From Rhodanobacter glycinis (GTDB lineage Bacteria > Pseudomonadota > Gammaproteobacteria > Xanthomonadales > Rhodanobacteraceae): a DNA stretch of 64,000 nucleotides. The translations under genes and the position numbers were made by a program. A model generated the notes under the pieces. The model did not search any database, was not told the origin of the DNA, and saw only the letters and a program-made list of their open reading frames with translations. Positions 27,153 to 38,429 of the stretch are shown here, piece after piece (position 1 is the first letter of the stretch; the number at the start of each line of letters is the position of its first letter). The DNA is taken from the NCBI RefSeq assembly GCF_006438785.1, contig NZ_RCZB01000001.1:941912-1005911 (forward strand). The letters are read 5' to 3'.

Positions 27153-27746
27153 TTAATGCTCAGGGCAGAAGGGAGGCTGGCGGTTGGTCATGGCAATCAC
27201 AGACGAGGCCATGTCCCCAGCAAGGGAGCGGAAGACGCGTTGCTCGGCGTCGACCAATTCATCGATACCGCCGGTCGCATGCTCGAAGAAAACACGCTGA
27301 CATGACGATGACTTCATCTTTTCCCCTTGGTCCAGAGAAACCCACCAGCTGGCCACAAGCTCAACATGAGATCCCATCGTCGCATCGAGCTTTTGAATTT
27401 TGACGCCTACTTGCGGGATGGAGGCCCCCGTACTGTCGACGCCTTGAACATCATCCAAACCGTAGTCCTGCCGCCAGGCATCCCCCAAGGCAGCCCTGAT
27501 TTCATCTGTTAAAGGCGCGGCCCATCGATCTGCTGGCTCTCGGATCAAGGTGTTGCCGCTATCGCGAACCACCAATTCCGCGGCATCCACTTCTGCGGGG
27601 ATTTGCACCGTTGTCAAGCGTGCCTTGAACTTCGAGGCCGAAGTCTCTGGATTGCTGGTCCCCGGTTGCAGGGTGTGAAATCGGAAACCAGTGGAAGCAC
27701 ATCCCACAAGAAGCGCCAACACGATCACCATCGCATAGATCTTCAT
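27153..27746 (-). CDS. pqiC: PqiC-type outer-membrane lipoprotein
   Basis: A 197-residue lipoprotein with a signal ending LLVGC (Cys near residue 16), then the ABC-type transport auxiliary fold seen in PqiC: LTTVQIPAEVDAAELVVRDS and WAAPLTDEIRAALGDAWRQD. In E. coli PqiC sits in the outer membrane and meets the PqiB tube. The ATG overlaps the pqiB stop by 4 bases, and it is last in the four-gene pqi operon. Confidence 0.8.
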   Translation of the reverse strand: MKIYAMVIVLALLVGCASTGFRFHTLQPGTSNPETSASKFKARLTTVQIPAEVDAAELVVRDSGNTLIREPADRWAAPLTDEIRAALGDAWRQDYGLDDVQGVDSTGASIPQVGVKIQKLDATMGSHVELVASWWVSLDQGEKMKSSSCQRVFFEHATGGIDELVDAEQRVFRSLAGDMASSVIAMTNRQPPFCPEH

Positions 27747-29398
27747 GGATGACCGCCTTGCGGTGCTTCGCCGCCCGAAGAGTGGTCGGAAGACGAAGCA
27801 TTCGGACGACCGCGGATCAAGGATTCCGGATGTTCGTTCAACATATCCGACAAACCTCGCAGGGAGTAACTCAGTCGGGTCAACTCGACGAGGAGTTGGT
27901 TGAGGTTCGTTTGTAGAGACGACTCGGGTTGCAGCGCGCCGTTGGCTGTCTGGAGGGTCAATGTCGCCTGCCCCAGGGTCGCATGCGCAGTAGGAATGGT
28001 CTGCGTATTGAGGAGATGGAGTGTCTTACCCAGTTCAGCGACGTCGTGATCGACCCCTTTTCCGATCGAATCGAAAGGAATTTTCTGGATTTTATTGACC
28101 ATGCCGGCCAGTTGTTCTGGCAATTGGCTCAAACTGCCCGGAACGGTGGGTATCGACAGAGGCCTGCGCTGCTCGTCAAACGATACGGTAGATGCATGGG
28201 GGACAAAGTCGAACGATATGTAGAGCTGCCCAGTGAGCAAATTTCCCGAGCGCGCTTGTGCTCTCAATCCATCTTTCACCATGGATCCGACAAAGCTGGC
28301 CACTTGCGCTTCATTGCCCTCGCTTGACGGAAACTTGGCTAGCACCGGCCCCAATCGATGTGCGTAAACAACCAGATCGACGACCACGCTAAACTTTCGT
28401 GTAGGTGGGTCGTAATCGAGGGCGACCTTGCGCACGTCTCCCACGTTGACTCCGAAGAACTCAACCGCAGCCCCTTTCTCTAAACCTCGAAGGGCCTCCG
28501 GAAAGCGAAGCTGAAAAAAGATAGGCGTGCCCTCGCGATCGGACATCGCCGTGTCCTGGTCGACCGTCAACGGAAATACCGTGTCCGGTGCAACCTCGGT
28601 CAAGTCTTTCGCTTCGGAGGCGTTATCAAATGCGATGCCTCCGGACACAATCGTCGCCAACGACTGAGTTCGCATCTTGAGTCCGGTGGAGGTGAGCGAT
28701 ACATCCAGCCCGCTGGCATTCCAGAATCGCGTGGCGTCACTGACAAACTGATCGTAAGGCGCGCGAACGAAGACACTAATTGCAACGGTCTTCGTCGCAC
28801 CGTCGAGTGAGTATGCCGATACTCTTCCCACTTCGATGTGTCGAAAATACAAGGGCGAACCCACATTGATCGAATTCAGGTCATCCGTCTTCAATACAAA
28901 ACTACGCCCCTGCTCTCCGCTGGTAACCATCGGAGGGTTCTCAAGCGCGACGTAGGATTTCTTTGACTTTCCTGAGGTGCCTTGATCAAGTGCGATATAG
29001 GCCCCGGAAAGCAATGTATCGATTCCCGATATCCCCCCAGGACCAATTTGTGGACGCACCATCCAAAATTGCGTATTGGCGTGGAGCAGGCGCTGCGCGC
29101 TCTTCTCAAATTGCACCGTCGCCAGAACGCGGTCGTCGTCATTCAGTGCAACCGAACTGACTGTGCCGACAACGACTTCTTTATATTTGACGAGGGTCTT
29201 GCCCGCCTGCAAACCGGAGGCTGAGTCGAAGGTCACCACGACCGAGGGGCCCTGTTGAAGCTTTGCATGGACCAGCAGGCCAATGCCGATCGCGATCGCG
29301 ATGATAGGAATGACCCACACGATCGGTGTGCGGTGCCTTCGAGGTTGAATACGGGGATCGCGAAATGGGCCTGGAGGAGAGGTTGTAGGCTCAGCCAT
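27743..29398 (-). CDS. pqiB: PqiB-type MCE (MlaD-domain) protein
   Basis: A 551-residue protein with a short N-terminal tail, one membrane anchor (IVWVIPIIAIAIGIGLLVHA), three MCE/MlaD domains (starting near residues 50, 165 and 285, for example VVVTFDSASGLQAGKTLVKY and TPIFFQLRFPEALRGLEKGA) and a long C-terminal helical region. Proteins of this type stack into a periplasm-spanning lipid channel. Length and order match E. coli PqiB (546). Confidence 0.9.
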   Translation of the reverse strand: MAEPTTSPPGPFRDPRIQPRRHRTPIVWVIPIIAIAIGIGLLVHAKLQQGPSVVVTFDSASGLQAGKTLVKYKEVVVGTVSSVALNDDDRVLATVQFEKSAQRLLHANTQFWMVRPQIGPGGISGIDTLLSGAYIALDQGTSGKSKKSYVALENPPMVTSGEQGRSFVLKTDDLNSINVGSPLYFRHIEVGRVSAYSLDGATKTVAISVFVRAPYDQFVSDATRFWNASGLDVSLTSTGLKMRTQSLATIVSGGIAFDNASEAKDLTEVAPDTVFPLTVDQDTAMSDREGTPIFFQLRFPEALRGLEKGAAVEFFGVNVGDVRKVALDYDPPTRKFSVVVDLVVYAHRLGPVLAKFPSSEGNEAQVASFVGSMVKDGLRAQARSGNLLTGQLYISFDFVPHASTVSFDEQRRPLSIPTVPGSLSQLPEQLAGMVNKIQKIPFDSIGKGVDHDVAELGKTLHLLNTQTIPTAHATLGQATLTLQTANGALQPESSLQTNLNQLLVELTRLSYSLRGLSDMLNEHPESLIRGRPNASSSDHSSGGEAPQGGHP

Positions 29399-30020
29399 GA
29401 TCCACCTTTCGATCCCACGTTAAGCGCCCATCAAAGCTAAGCGCAGACATCATGGTCAGCACCACCACAGCACCAAAGAAAACGATACCGAGCCGCGGCT
29501 CGGCGACACCAAGCGCATTAAATTGAATAAGCGCGGCAACAATGGCTACGACAAGGACATCGAGCATCGACCAATAGCCAATCCCTTCGACGAACTTCAG
29601 AAGTCGAGTCTTGCCTGCCATCGCGTGTTCCGTGGTCGATCCATTCCACAATAGAAAACTCATGGCGATGAACTTCGTGCATGGCACGGCGACGCTGGCC
29701 AGAAAAATCAGCAGAGCGATATCCCACGAGCCGGATTCCCAAAACTCCATGATGCCGCCGACGATCGTGCTATCAGCTTCATCACCCAGCATCTTCGTAT
29801 ACATCACCGGATAGATATTCGCGGGGATATACAACGCCAATGCCGCGATGAGATAGGCGGTTGATCGCGCATGTGAATTGTGCTTCCGAACACGCAAGGC
29901 GCTTCCACATCGCCCGCAATAGAGCGTCTCAATCTCACAGCGGGATCGACCGTCGCGAACCATTCCGCAGAGGTGACAGGAGACCAAATCGAGTTCGCAC
30001 GCCCTCACACCATTCGACAT
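29391..30020 (-). CDS. pqiA: PqiA half-protein, second (C-terminal) repeat
   Basis: A 209-residue inner-membrane protein corresponding to one of the two repeats of E. coli PqiA. It has an N-terminal zinc-ribbon-like module (CHLCGM and CGRCGSALRVRK) followed by about four hydrophobic segments. It overlaps the first half gene by 16 bases and pqiB by 8. E. coli has one 417-residue protein; here two half-size genes take its place. Confidence 0.8.
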   Translation of the reverse strand: MSNGVRACELDLVSCHLCGMVRDGRSRCEIETLYCGRCGSALRVRKHNSHARSTAYLIAALALYIPANIYPVMYTKMLGDEADSTIVGGIMEFWESGSWDIALLIFLASVAVPCTKFIAMSFLLWNGSTTEHAMAGKTRLLKFVEGIGYWSMLDVLVVAIVAALIQFNALGVAEPRLGIVFFGAVVVLTMMSALSFDGRLTWDRKVDHG

Positions 30021-30640
30021 GGCAAATGCCTCTCATACAGGCGCCACAGCTCGTCAGTGTCGTGCGCTGTAATAACCACCATAAGTGGCGCAAGCAACGC
30101 GACGCAGACCACCCCTGCCCCGGCCACCACATGTAAGTAGCTGGACAACTTAACGATGGCCACCAACACGCCGAGCAAGAAAACTTCGGTCATGCCCCAG
30201 GGGCGGCTGACATGAAGAAAGCGCAAGATGTTGACGAAGTAAGGACACGCTCTTCCAGCAACGGCAAATGACAGCAGCCACAATAGGAGTACGATCTGAA
30301 ATCCCGGTATTCCAATGATGACGATTCCTGCGGCGATTGCCGTAGGCGTCCCAGGCCCTTGCGCCAACGCCGAGATGGATTGCCACACGGTCGCTTCGCT
30401 TTGCAAACCGTCGAGACTGATGGTCGCCATTGGGAACGTATTGGCAAAAATGAACAAGCATCCGGCTGTGATCGTCCATGCTAGCCACGCACCGATCGAA
30501 AGCAGCGCCCCCTTTCCAAGCCGTGAACCGCAGCGCCTGCAGAAACAACTGGCGCCTTGCGCCATGGTCTGTCGGTCGTAGACCTCATCGCACTGCTCGC
30601 AGAGCATGAGATCGGGATGAATGTGCACCTCTTTACTCAT
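30005..30640 (-). CDS. pqiA: PqiA half-protein, first (N-terminal) repeat
   Basis: A 211-residue inner-membrane protein with a CXXC pair at each end of its zinc-ribbon-like head (CEQCDEVYD and CRRCGSRLGKG), then four hydrophobic segments including GAWLAWTITAGCLFIFANTF and VIIGIPGFQIVLLLWLLSFA. First gene of the pqi operon. The PqiA/YebS family probably passes lipids to the PqiB tube. The 140 bases upstream are AT-rich and probably hold the promoter, but I cannot name exact boxes. Confidence 0.8.
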   Translation of the reverse strand: MSKEVHIHPDLMLCEQCDEVYDRQTMAQGASCFCRRCGSRLGKGALLSIGAWLAWTITAGCLFIFANTFPMATISLDGLQSEATVWQSISALAQGPGTPTAIAAGIVIIGIPGFQIVLLLWLLSFAVAGRACPYFVNILRFLHVSRPWGMTEVFLLGVLVAIVKLSSYLHVVAGAGVVCVALLAPLMVVITAHDTDELWRLYERHLPCRMV

Positions 30641-30776
30641 GTCGCCACCGCACCTCTCGTAATGACATGAGTTTTGATGATTGTTACTACTTTCTACGAA
30701 GCCCTTCCAATAGCCAACCTCACTTTCGGTAAAATTTTTCTACTCTTTCGAGTCATCGCTGCTTCCAGTCAACTTC

Positions 30777-31025
30777 TCAGAGCACTTCGCCAAGACAAGG
30801 CAGCACAAATTCAAGGAACACTTTCACGGCCAGCGTGTTACAACGGCGAGTAGGCAGCAAGGCATACAACTTCCCTGCATGGGGTGCCCAGGTGCTCTCC
30901 GTGTCGAAGAGTTCGATCAGTTCGCCGGACGACAACGCCCGACGACATAGATATCGTGGCAGGCAGGCCGCACCAAGTCCGCCTATGGCCGCGGCACCAC
31001 GGCCTCCTGGCTAGCTTCAACGCAA
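30777..31025 (-). pseudogene. C-terminal remnant of a LysR-type regulator
   Basis: On the minus strand an open stretch reads AIGGLGAACLPRYLCRRALS, then SGELIELFDTESTWAPHAGK and LYALLPTRRCNTLAVKVFLE, ending FVLPCLGEVL before a TGA at 30777-30779. This is the standard C-terminal end of a LysR substrate-binding domain. No helix-turn-helix half exists upstream, where frames are broken and the ndh stop lies at 31066. It must be inactive. Confidence 0.75.
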
Positions 31026-31065
31026 AACGAATGGCTCGCACGAGAATGGTAGCAGCGTGATTCCA

Positions 31066-32367
31066 CTAGCGAGTGCCCACTGGCGGCACGACCCTCTCAG
31101 GTTTTTCGCTCAGAGGTTCGGGTATCAAACGCGAGCTGCGTTGCCCACTGAAATAGGACCAGAGCCACTGCATTTGAACCCGTAGACGGTTTTGCAGCTG
31201 CGGCAGGAACATCACGTGAAGGAACGCCCAGAGGAGCCAGGTTGCGAAGCCGCTTGTGCGGATGCGGCCGCGCTCCAAGACAGCAAAATTCTTTCCAACC
31301 ACGGCCATGTTGCCTCGGTCGAAATACTCAAAGGGTTTCGAATCTGACCGGCGCTTCCGAATTTCTCCGGCAATCCGTTTGCCAACGTAGCGACCTTGCT
31401 GGATCGCCACCTGTGCAACGCCAGGCAGTGGCCGATCTGCCTGAATGAACGCAGCGGCATCCCCCACCACGAATACGTTCGGGTGATCTGCCAGAGAAAG
31501 AAAAGGTCCAACACAAGCACGGCCTGCACGATCTGTCGTCGTGTCCAGCATTTTGACAATCGGAGATGCCTGGACACCCGCCGTCCACAAAACTGTTGCG
31601 CTTTCGATTCTCTCACCGGAAGTGAACACACCTCGTTCGTCGACAACTTCAACTACGACGCCGGTGCGGACAGTTACCCCTAGTTTCTCGAGCCGCCGAG
31701 CTGCCTTGTGAGAAAGTGATTCGTCGAAATTGGCGAGAATGCGCTTGCCGCCTTCAAGAAGGAGAATCGTAGTGTCGACAGCGTCAATGCGTCGAAAGTT
31801 GCGACGCAGCGTAATGCGAGCCATCTGCGCGATTGAAGCGGCGAGTTCCACACCGGTCGCACCTCCGCCTACCAGAACGAAAGTGAGGGCCCGGGAGCGT
31901 TCCTCAAGATCGTCTGTCTGCTCGGCTAATTCGTAAGCGCTGAGCACCCGTGCACGAATTACTTCTGCATCCGCCAGTGTTTTAAGACTAGGTGCGTAGG
32001 CCGCAAATTCGTCGTGCCCGAAGTAGGTCGGGTGCACTCCTGTGGCAACTACCAAATAGTCGAAGGCCAGCCTTCGCTCTGGCAGCCCAGGGGCTTTAAG
32101 GCGCACGATCTTGGAGGCAAGATCCACACCAGTGACTTCGCCCATCATCACCGACAGATTGGGTTGCTCTTGGGAGAGCTGCCGTAGCGGCGCAGCCACT
32201 TCTGATGGGGCCAACACAGCAGTTGCCACTTGATACAGTAGTGGCTGGAATATGTGATGGTTTCGACGATCCAGCAGTAGGACCTCTGCATCGCATCCCT
32301 TCAGCGCGCGAACAGCCGCGACACCACCGAAGCCGCCACCAAGAATGATGATTCGTTTCAATGGCAT
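31066..32367 (-). CDS. ndh: Type II NADH:quinone oxidoreductase
   Basis: A 433-residue single-subunit flavoprotein that oxidises NADH and reduces quinone without proton pumping. Two dinucleotide sites are clear: the FAD site RIIILGGGFGGVAAVRAL at the start, and the NADH site LTFVLVGGGATGVELAASIA near residue 165. FAD contact NVFVVGDAAAF lies near 300. A hydrophobic C-terminal stretch (FATWLLWAFLHVMFLPQL) would attach it to the membrane. The start codon lies inside the tail of a CoA-transferase remnant (overlap of 10 bases). Confidence 0.9.
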   Translation of the reverse strand: MPLKRIIILGGGFGGVAAVRALKGCDAEVLLLDRRNHHIFQPLLYQVATAVLAPSEVAAPLRQLSQEQPNLSVMMGEVTGVDLASKIVRLKAPGLPERRLAFDYLVVATGVHPTYFGHDEFAAYAPSLKTLADAEVIRARVLSAYELAEQTDDLEERSRALTFVLVGGGATGVELAASIAQMARITLRRNFRRIDAVDTTILLLEGGKRILANFDESLSHKAARRLEKLGVTVRTGVVVEVVDERGVFTSGERIESATVLWTAGVQASPIVKMLDTTTDRAGRACVGPFLSLADHPNVFVVGDAAAFIQADRPLPGVAQVAIQQGRYVGKRIAGEIRKRRSDSKPFEYFDRGNMAVVGKNFAVLERGRIRTSGFATWLLWAFLHVMFLPQLQNRLRVQMQWLWSYFSGQRSSRLIPEPLSEKPERVVPPVGTR

Positions 32368-32489
32368 GTTCGGCGACTTCCGAAGTTTTGGCCGAAGTCG
32401 GAGAGGATGGTCGTTGCGGCAGGTCCCGCGATGTGACCGGCCAAATCAGCGACTTTTAGAACCGAAACGATATTTGCGTGCTGCGGCAT
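32358..32489 (-). pseudogene. 5' fragment of a CaiB/BaiF CoA-transferase gene overlapping ndh
   Basis: A 43-codon frame from the ATG at 32489 reads VLKVADLAGHIAGPAATTIL, then SDFGQNF, and ends GSRRTCH. It matches the first 30 residues of CaiB-type CoA-transferases and resembles the intact gene at 1.4 kb (VVDLASFIAGPSAAVILSDF). The match breaks after SDFG. The frame closes 10 bases inside ndh, so if translated it could couple translation into ndh. Confidence 0.75.
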
Positions 32490-32833
32490 GGCTTGCCTTC
32501 GGAACGACTAATGTGTGTGAGGCATCGGCGAGGCCATTGCCACTGAAATCATCCGCAAACTTTTATCACCGAACCACTTAATAAAGAATTGGAATAAATG
32601 ACAACTTGGTTGTTGATTTACACATTCACCTCGCCTCGTGTGCTACCTACGAGACGTGTGTACCCAAAGCTCGGCGAAGTCAATATTGAGAGACAGTCAA
32701 GCATCGTGCCCTGAGTATTCGTTGAGGGGCTCAAGTGCGCTGCGAGATCAAAACCAAAGCGATCAACATCCAAGGTCGAAATCTCTACCGGCTGATGGCC
32801 CTGGAATCGGGGTGGGTCACATGGGATCGGACT
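32490..32833. other. Intergenic region, nothing recognised
   Basis: About 340 bases upstream of ndh and the CoA-transferase fragment. It is AT-rich around 32565-32635, which would suit the ndh promoter. Short plus-strand ORFs here (for example from 32735) show no family features. Confidence 0.4.
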
Positions 32834-33112
32834 CTAAAGCTTCGTGCTACTCAGATTGGGGGAGACGTCGTCGCCCCAATTTTCGAACACTTTGAACCTG
32901 AAGTTGGCCCATCCGTCGCCGGAAAGCACATTGATCCAATGCACAGCCAATTCGTGAAATACAGCTGCGATTGTTCGAAGGGAAGATGTACCTGACAGCA
33001 ACACGTCGGGACAGACACCATGATCCAAAACGGTGAGACGAGTTATCAAGCTGACTGCAACCACCTCCCCTCCGATCTCGCCGGCGCGTCGCCCATACGC
33101 CACCGCAATGTC
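32834..33112 (-). pseudogene. Possible remnant of an HWE/HisKA_2 histidine kinase
   Basis: A minus-strand frame encodes AHDIAVAYGRRAGEIGGE, then SLRTIAAVFHELAVHWINVL and SGDGWANFRFKV. The order AHD, about 50 residues, then HELA(T)NA(xK)YGALS-like and a G-rich turn is that of the HWE kinase ATPase region, but key Asn and Lys positions are lost (HELAVHWINVLS). It has no credible start and overlaps the 5' side of pagL. I take it as a decayed fragment; a chance frame is possible. Confidence 0.35.
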
Positions 33113-33628
33113 ATGTGCCTTCGTGGCCTCCTCGCGTTTAGCATTGCAGCCCCTATCCATCCCGCCATGGCGGCAACCCGCTGGGAGATCCAGAGTGGTC
33201 CAAGTTATATGGACTCCACCAGCACGACCGCTGTATTCGTCGAGAGCATATTCAACGAGAAGAGCATCGGCTCAAGTCGCTTTACTTGGTCACCGGAAGT
33301 CTCGCTGGGCTGGATCGAGGGTCGCGAAATTCAGCGCTTCCAATACGGCCGCTACACGACGAAGAACCCCATCGGACTGGTCGCATGCGGAGTACGAGTC
33401 CACTACGGCGACGCTGGCGATTGGTACCGGTCACTGTTCGTCAGCTTTCAGCCAGCGCTTCATAGCGGGCGAACGCAGGCTTTGAGCAGCGCTTATGAAT
33501 TCGTCAGCACAGTCGGTTGGCAGGGGCAGCACTTCAGTTTTCAGATTCGTCATATCTCCAACGGTGCGCTTCACAAACCCAATCGTGGGGAAACGATGGC
33601 GCTAGTAGGATTCGCCCTTAATCTCTAA
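33113..33628 (+). CDS. pagL: Lipid A 3-O-deacylase (PagL-like)
   Basis: A 171-residue outer-membrane barrel enzyme that removes the 3-O-linked acyl chain from lipid A. The signal peptide runs through GLLAFSIAAPIHPAMA. The C-terminal active-site region SFQIRHISNGALHKPNRGET has the His-X-Ser dyad (HIS) and the N-x-G turn of PagL, ending in a final beta strand (MALVGFALNL). The ATG at 33113 begins the signal peptide; the 31 open codons upstream are not part of the family. Confidence 0.82.
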   Translation: MCLRGLLAFSIAAPIHPAMAATRWEIQSGPSYMDSTSTTAVFVESIFNEKSIGSSRFTWSPEVSLGWIEGREIQRFQYGRYTTKNPIGLVACGVRVHYGDAGDWYRSLFVSFQPALHSGRTQALSSAYEFVSTVGWQGQHFSFQIRHISNGALHKPNRGETMALVGFALNL

Positions 33629-33764
33629 TCGCTCACCGAGACCTTCCTGGATCACGAATGTGACCAGGGTGACCAGATCTGGCTTCAATGAATTTCGATC
33701 GAAATGCTGAAAATATGACGTAGCAAGTTCGGTGGGATGATGATTTCCTAAACCAAACGACTGA

Positions 33765-34030
33765 AGGAGCTGGAGGCCGAGAACACATGGCTGAAGAAGC
33801 TACTGGCCGAGTCGATGCTGGAGAGCGCGATCACCCGGGAAGCGCTTCGAAAAAAAAGCGGTGACCGCACCTGCACGACGACAGCTGGTGCGGCAGAAGA
33901 CGACTCGAGGATTGGGCAAACGACGCGCACTGCGGTGGTGCGTATGAGTGCCAGCGCGCAGCGCTATGCGTCGCGCCCTGGCCGCAACGGGACATGATCA
34001 GGCCATCGACCCGGACCTCGGTGCCTATGG
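33765..34030 (+). mobile_element. Decayed IS3-family insertion sequence fragment
   Basis: The plus strand encodes KELEAENTWLKKLLAESMLE and ends SAITREALRKKS, the leucine-zipper end of an IS3 OrfA. In the next frame follows VTAPARRQLVRQK then RGLGKRRALR, the start of OrfB. Frames are broken several times and the catalytic DDE part is absent. About 260 bases survive, with no visible terminal repeats. The remaining bases from 33629 to 34333 hold no other feature I can support. Confidence 0.75.
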
Positions 34031-34312
34031 CACGACCACGCTAGGCACTACCTTATAACCGTACTCAATCGCCCTTATTGACAGAAGTCATCGACACTGA
34101 CAATCGATATTAACTATCGAAACTATAGAAAAACGATTTGTGCTATTTCGTCGCAGGCTGGACGATCAAGCGCGTTCCTTGTCGTAGATACATCGGATCA
34201 GCTCTCTCGTCAGTGCATTCTCCAGTCGAGCGCACAAGCTCCACAGAGTTGGGCACTGCCCTATGCAGATGTTCCTGATGCTTTGGTCCACTTATCAGTC
34301 CTGCACTTGTAG

Positions 34313-36499
<2,187 letters not shown>

Positions 36500-36583
36500 G
36501 TTCGTTTGATTCTCTGTCATGAAGAGCAGGAAGCACTCACGCCTACGCCAGGTGAAGCTTTCTTTCATTTTCCACCATGATTT

Positions 36584-36616
36584 GGTGATGGTCATCCACG
36601 CTGGATGACCATCACC
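36584..36616. terminator. Long hairpin between katG and the GlxA-type remnant
   Basis: GGTGATGGTCATCCA and its exact complement form a perfect 15-base stem with a CGC loop, 85 bases after the katG stop and 36 bases before the end of the convergent gene. There is no U-run after the stem on either strand. It may act as a transcript-end stabiliser or weak bidirectional terminator rather than a classic intrinsic terminator. Confidence 0.5.
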
Positions 36617-36651
36617 TCGCTCAACCGGATAAGCCGCTCTGAGTTCGATGC

Positions 36652-37449
36652 CTAGAAGGTCCTTTGGACTTCCAGATGCGCGTCGCGCCTGACCGCTTGA
36701 GGCGGAATACCAAACCCCCGCATGAAGGCGTCGCGCAAGTGGCGGCGATCGCGAAAGCCGGTCTCTTTGGCGATCACGTCAAACGGATGCCGGCTCTGCT
36801 CGATCATCAGCCGCGCAGCCTCCAGTCGTAGCCTTTCCACGGCTTTCGCAGGGGACTGTCCCGTTTCGAGCGTGAAGACACGACTGAACTGACGCGGACT
36901 CAAGTGGGCCGCTTCGGCCAACTCCTCGACGGTCAGCGCGCGGCTCAGGTTCTGGCGCGCATAGTTCAACGCGTTCTGGATGCGATCGGACTTCGGTGCC
37001 AGGTCCAGCATCTCGGAATGCTGCGACTGGTCGCCCGCCCGGCGCTGATGCATGACCAGGCCATGCGCCACCGAACGGGCCGTGTCCCCGCCAAGATCTT
37101 TTTCCACCATCGCAAGCGCGAGGTCCAGGCCGGCCGTCATGCCGGCGGAAGTCCAGACCGAACCGTCGACAATGTAGATGCGGTCTTCTTCCACGCGAAT
37201 GTCCGGAAAGCGCTTCTGCATCTCGCGCGCGTACGCCCAGTGCGTTGTGGCGCGCCGTCCCGCCAACCGGGCAAGGTTCCGCTCCGCTTCGGCGGTGCTC
37301 GATATCGGCGGTGCCGTATGGCACCTGAAGGACCAGCCCGACCTGTTCCAGGATATCGAAGTGGCCACGAACCTGCGCAGCCAGAACCTCGCGATTACCT
37401 CGCGTAGATCAGATTGGCGAGGCACATTCAGACAGGACGAGGTGCGCAT
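36652..37449 (-). pseudogene. GlxA-type (PfpI-AraC) regulator, N-terminally truncated
   Basis: From about residue 62 the frame matches GlxA-family regulators: the end of the PfpI-like domain (GRRATTHWAYAREMQKRFPD, then RIYIVDGSVWTSAGMTAGLD) and a full AraC DNA-binding domain (LTVEELAEAAHLSPRQFSRV, then DVIAKETGFRDRRHLRDAFM). The first 60 residues are unrelated and the first half of the PfpI domain is missing. An intact relative would be near 320 residues. The DNA-binding part might still fold, but a normal regulator is not encoded. Confidence 0.7.
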
Positions 37450-37741
37450 CGATCATGGAGGATGCTCTCTGGGTCACCAGCCGACATGGCGGTATTGATC
37501 CCTTAGATCCAGCAACCACCCTGATCGGATTCAGTCGAGTTCATTTCGGAGCGAACGTATGCAGGCTCTTGGGATCTGGCGAAGTGGCTCAGCAACAGTC
37601 AGCGCCCAAGGGCCCCATCGAGCAGGACGACGGTTCGGCGCGAGATTACCCTCCTCTACCCTCGATAACGCACCCTAATCATCCGCCCTGCTGTCTATCC
37701 CATAGTTGAAAAGGGCGGGCATAGACACGAGTGCCGGAAAG
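37450..37741. other. Intergenic region with paired short inverted repeats
   Basis: No gene is recognisable. At 37683-37726 two inverted repeats interleave: CCGCCCT with AGGGCGG, and TGTCTAT with ATAGACA, in the order A-B-a-b. They cannot nest as one hairpin. TGTCTA and AGGGCGG also occur in the repeat units at the tniQ side of the Tn7-like module, but the spacing differs. I cannot show that this is its other end. Confidence 0.35.
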
Positions 37742-37996
37742 TCACGAACGGCCTTGCGAGCGCATGCGTCCCATCCATAGTTCAAAGTCCTTGCCAGTGA
37801 AATCCGTGAGAACTTCGCGATAGCTACAGCCGCTGGCGCATTCGACCTCCATGCCTACTGGGCAGTCTCGTGATCGTAGATGCGTTCCGCTGCATTGAGG
37901 GCAACGGCCTACCGGGGCGATGGTTCGCCAATCGGAATAGGAACCCTGGTGGTCTGTCACATCGAACCTCCTCGACACGCTGTCGCGTTGATGCAC
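37742..37996 (-). CDS. Small zinc-ribbon-like protein, unknown function
   Basis: An 84-residue protein with two cysteine pairs, RCPQCSGTHLRSRDC and VECASGCSY, spaced like a rubredoxin-type zinc ribbon. The start is a GTG at 37996. It precedes another small Cys-rich gene and a tRNA, in a stretch with accessory character. I recognise no family. Confidence 0.45.
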   Translation of the reverse strand: MHQRDSVSRRFDVTDHQGSYSDWRTIAPVGRCPQCSGTHLRSRDCPVGMEVECASGCSYREVLTDFTGKDFELWMGRMRSQGRS

Positions 37997-38021
37997 AAAA
38001 AGTCAGGGTGGAAAAAGCCCG

Positions 38022-38414
38022 TTAGCACTTCTGCCTGCATGACGAACATCGCGTTGAACACCACCCCTTCATGACAAGCGCTCCGGGTGCGCCACATAGC
38101 TCGCAAATCGTTGCTGACTCCTGTTCCGCGGCATCGATTAGCCGGAAAACTTCCTCGTCCCCACCATCGACATAGAACCGTAGCGTGCCGAACTTCTCTT
38201 TGACCTGCGTCGCAACGATGTCCAACCCAATGGATTCGATATGTGTGGAAATCGCCTGACTAAGGCGATGGATCAAGTCCGTCCATCCATCCCCGCACTC
38301 GAAGCCCCAGAGCGCGATCAGGGTGGGGCTATCCTGACGAACGGGGTCAAGCCTTTGCAATCGGTATAGCTGCGGGAAGGCTGACTGTAGTCGTTGAGAA
38401 TTTTCAGAGTTCAT
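38022..38414 (-). CDS. Uncharacterised protein with C-terminal Cys cluster
   Basis: A 130-residue protein. The centre has a stretch often seen in scattered accessory-genome proteins, VKEKFGTLRFYVDGGDEEVF, followed by CELCGAPG and a final CSTRCSSC, a likely zinc site. Function unknown. It ends 15 bases before the tRNA (same strand, tRNA upstream) and may be part of an integrated segment. ATG at 38414. Confidence 0.55.
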   Translation of the reverse strand: MNSENSQRLQSAFPQLYRLQRLDPVRQDSPTLIALWGFECGDGWTDLIHRLSQAISTHIESIGLDIVATQVKEKFGTLRFYVDGGDEEVFRLIDAAEQESATICELCGAPGALVMKGWCSTRCSSCRQKC

Positions 38415-38429
38415 ACGGGCACCTAGAAT

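Noticed and set aside
37683..37726. TGTCTAT and AGGGCGG motifs as the left end of the Tn7-like element
   Set aside because: They share short words with the right-end repeats, but there is no series of units, no ACGAC beside them and the order is wrong.
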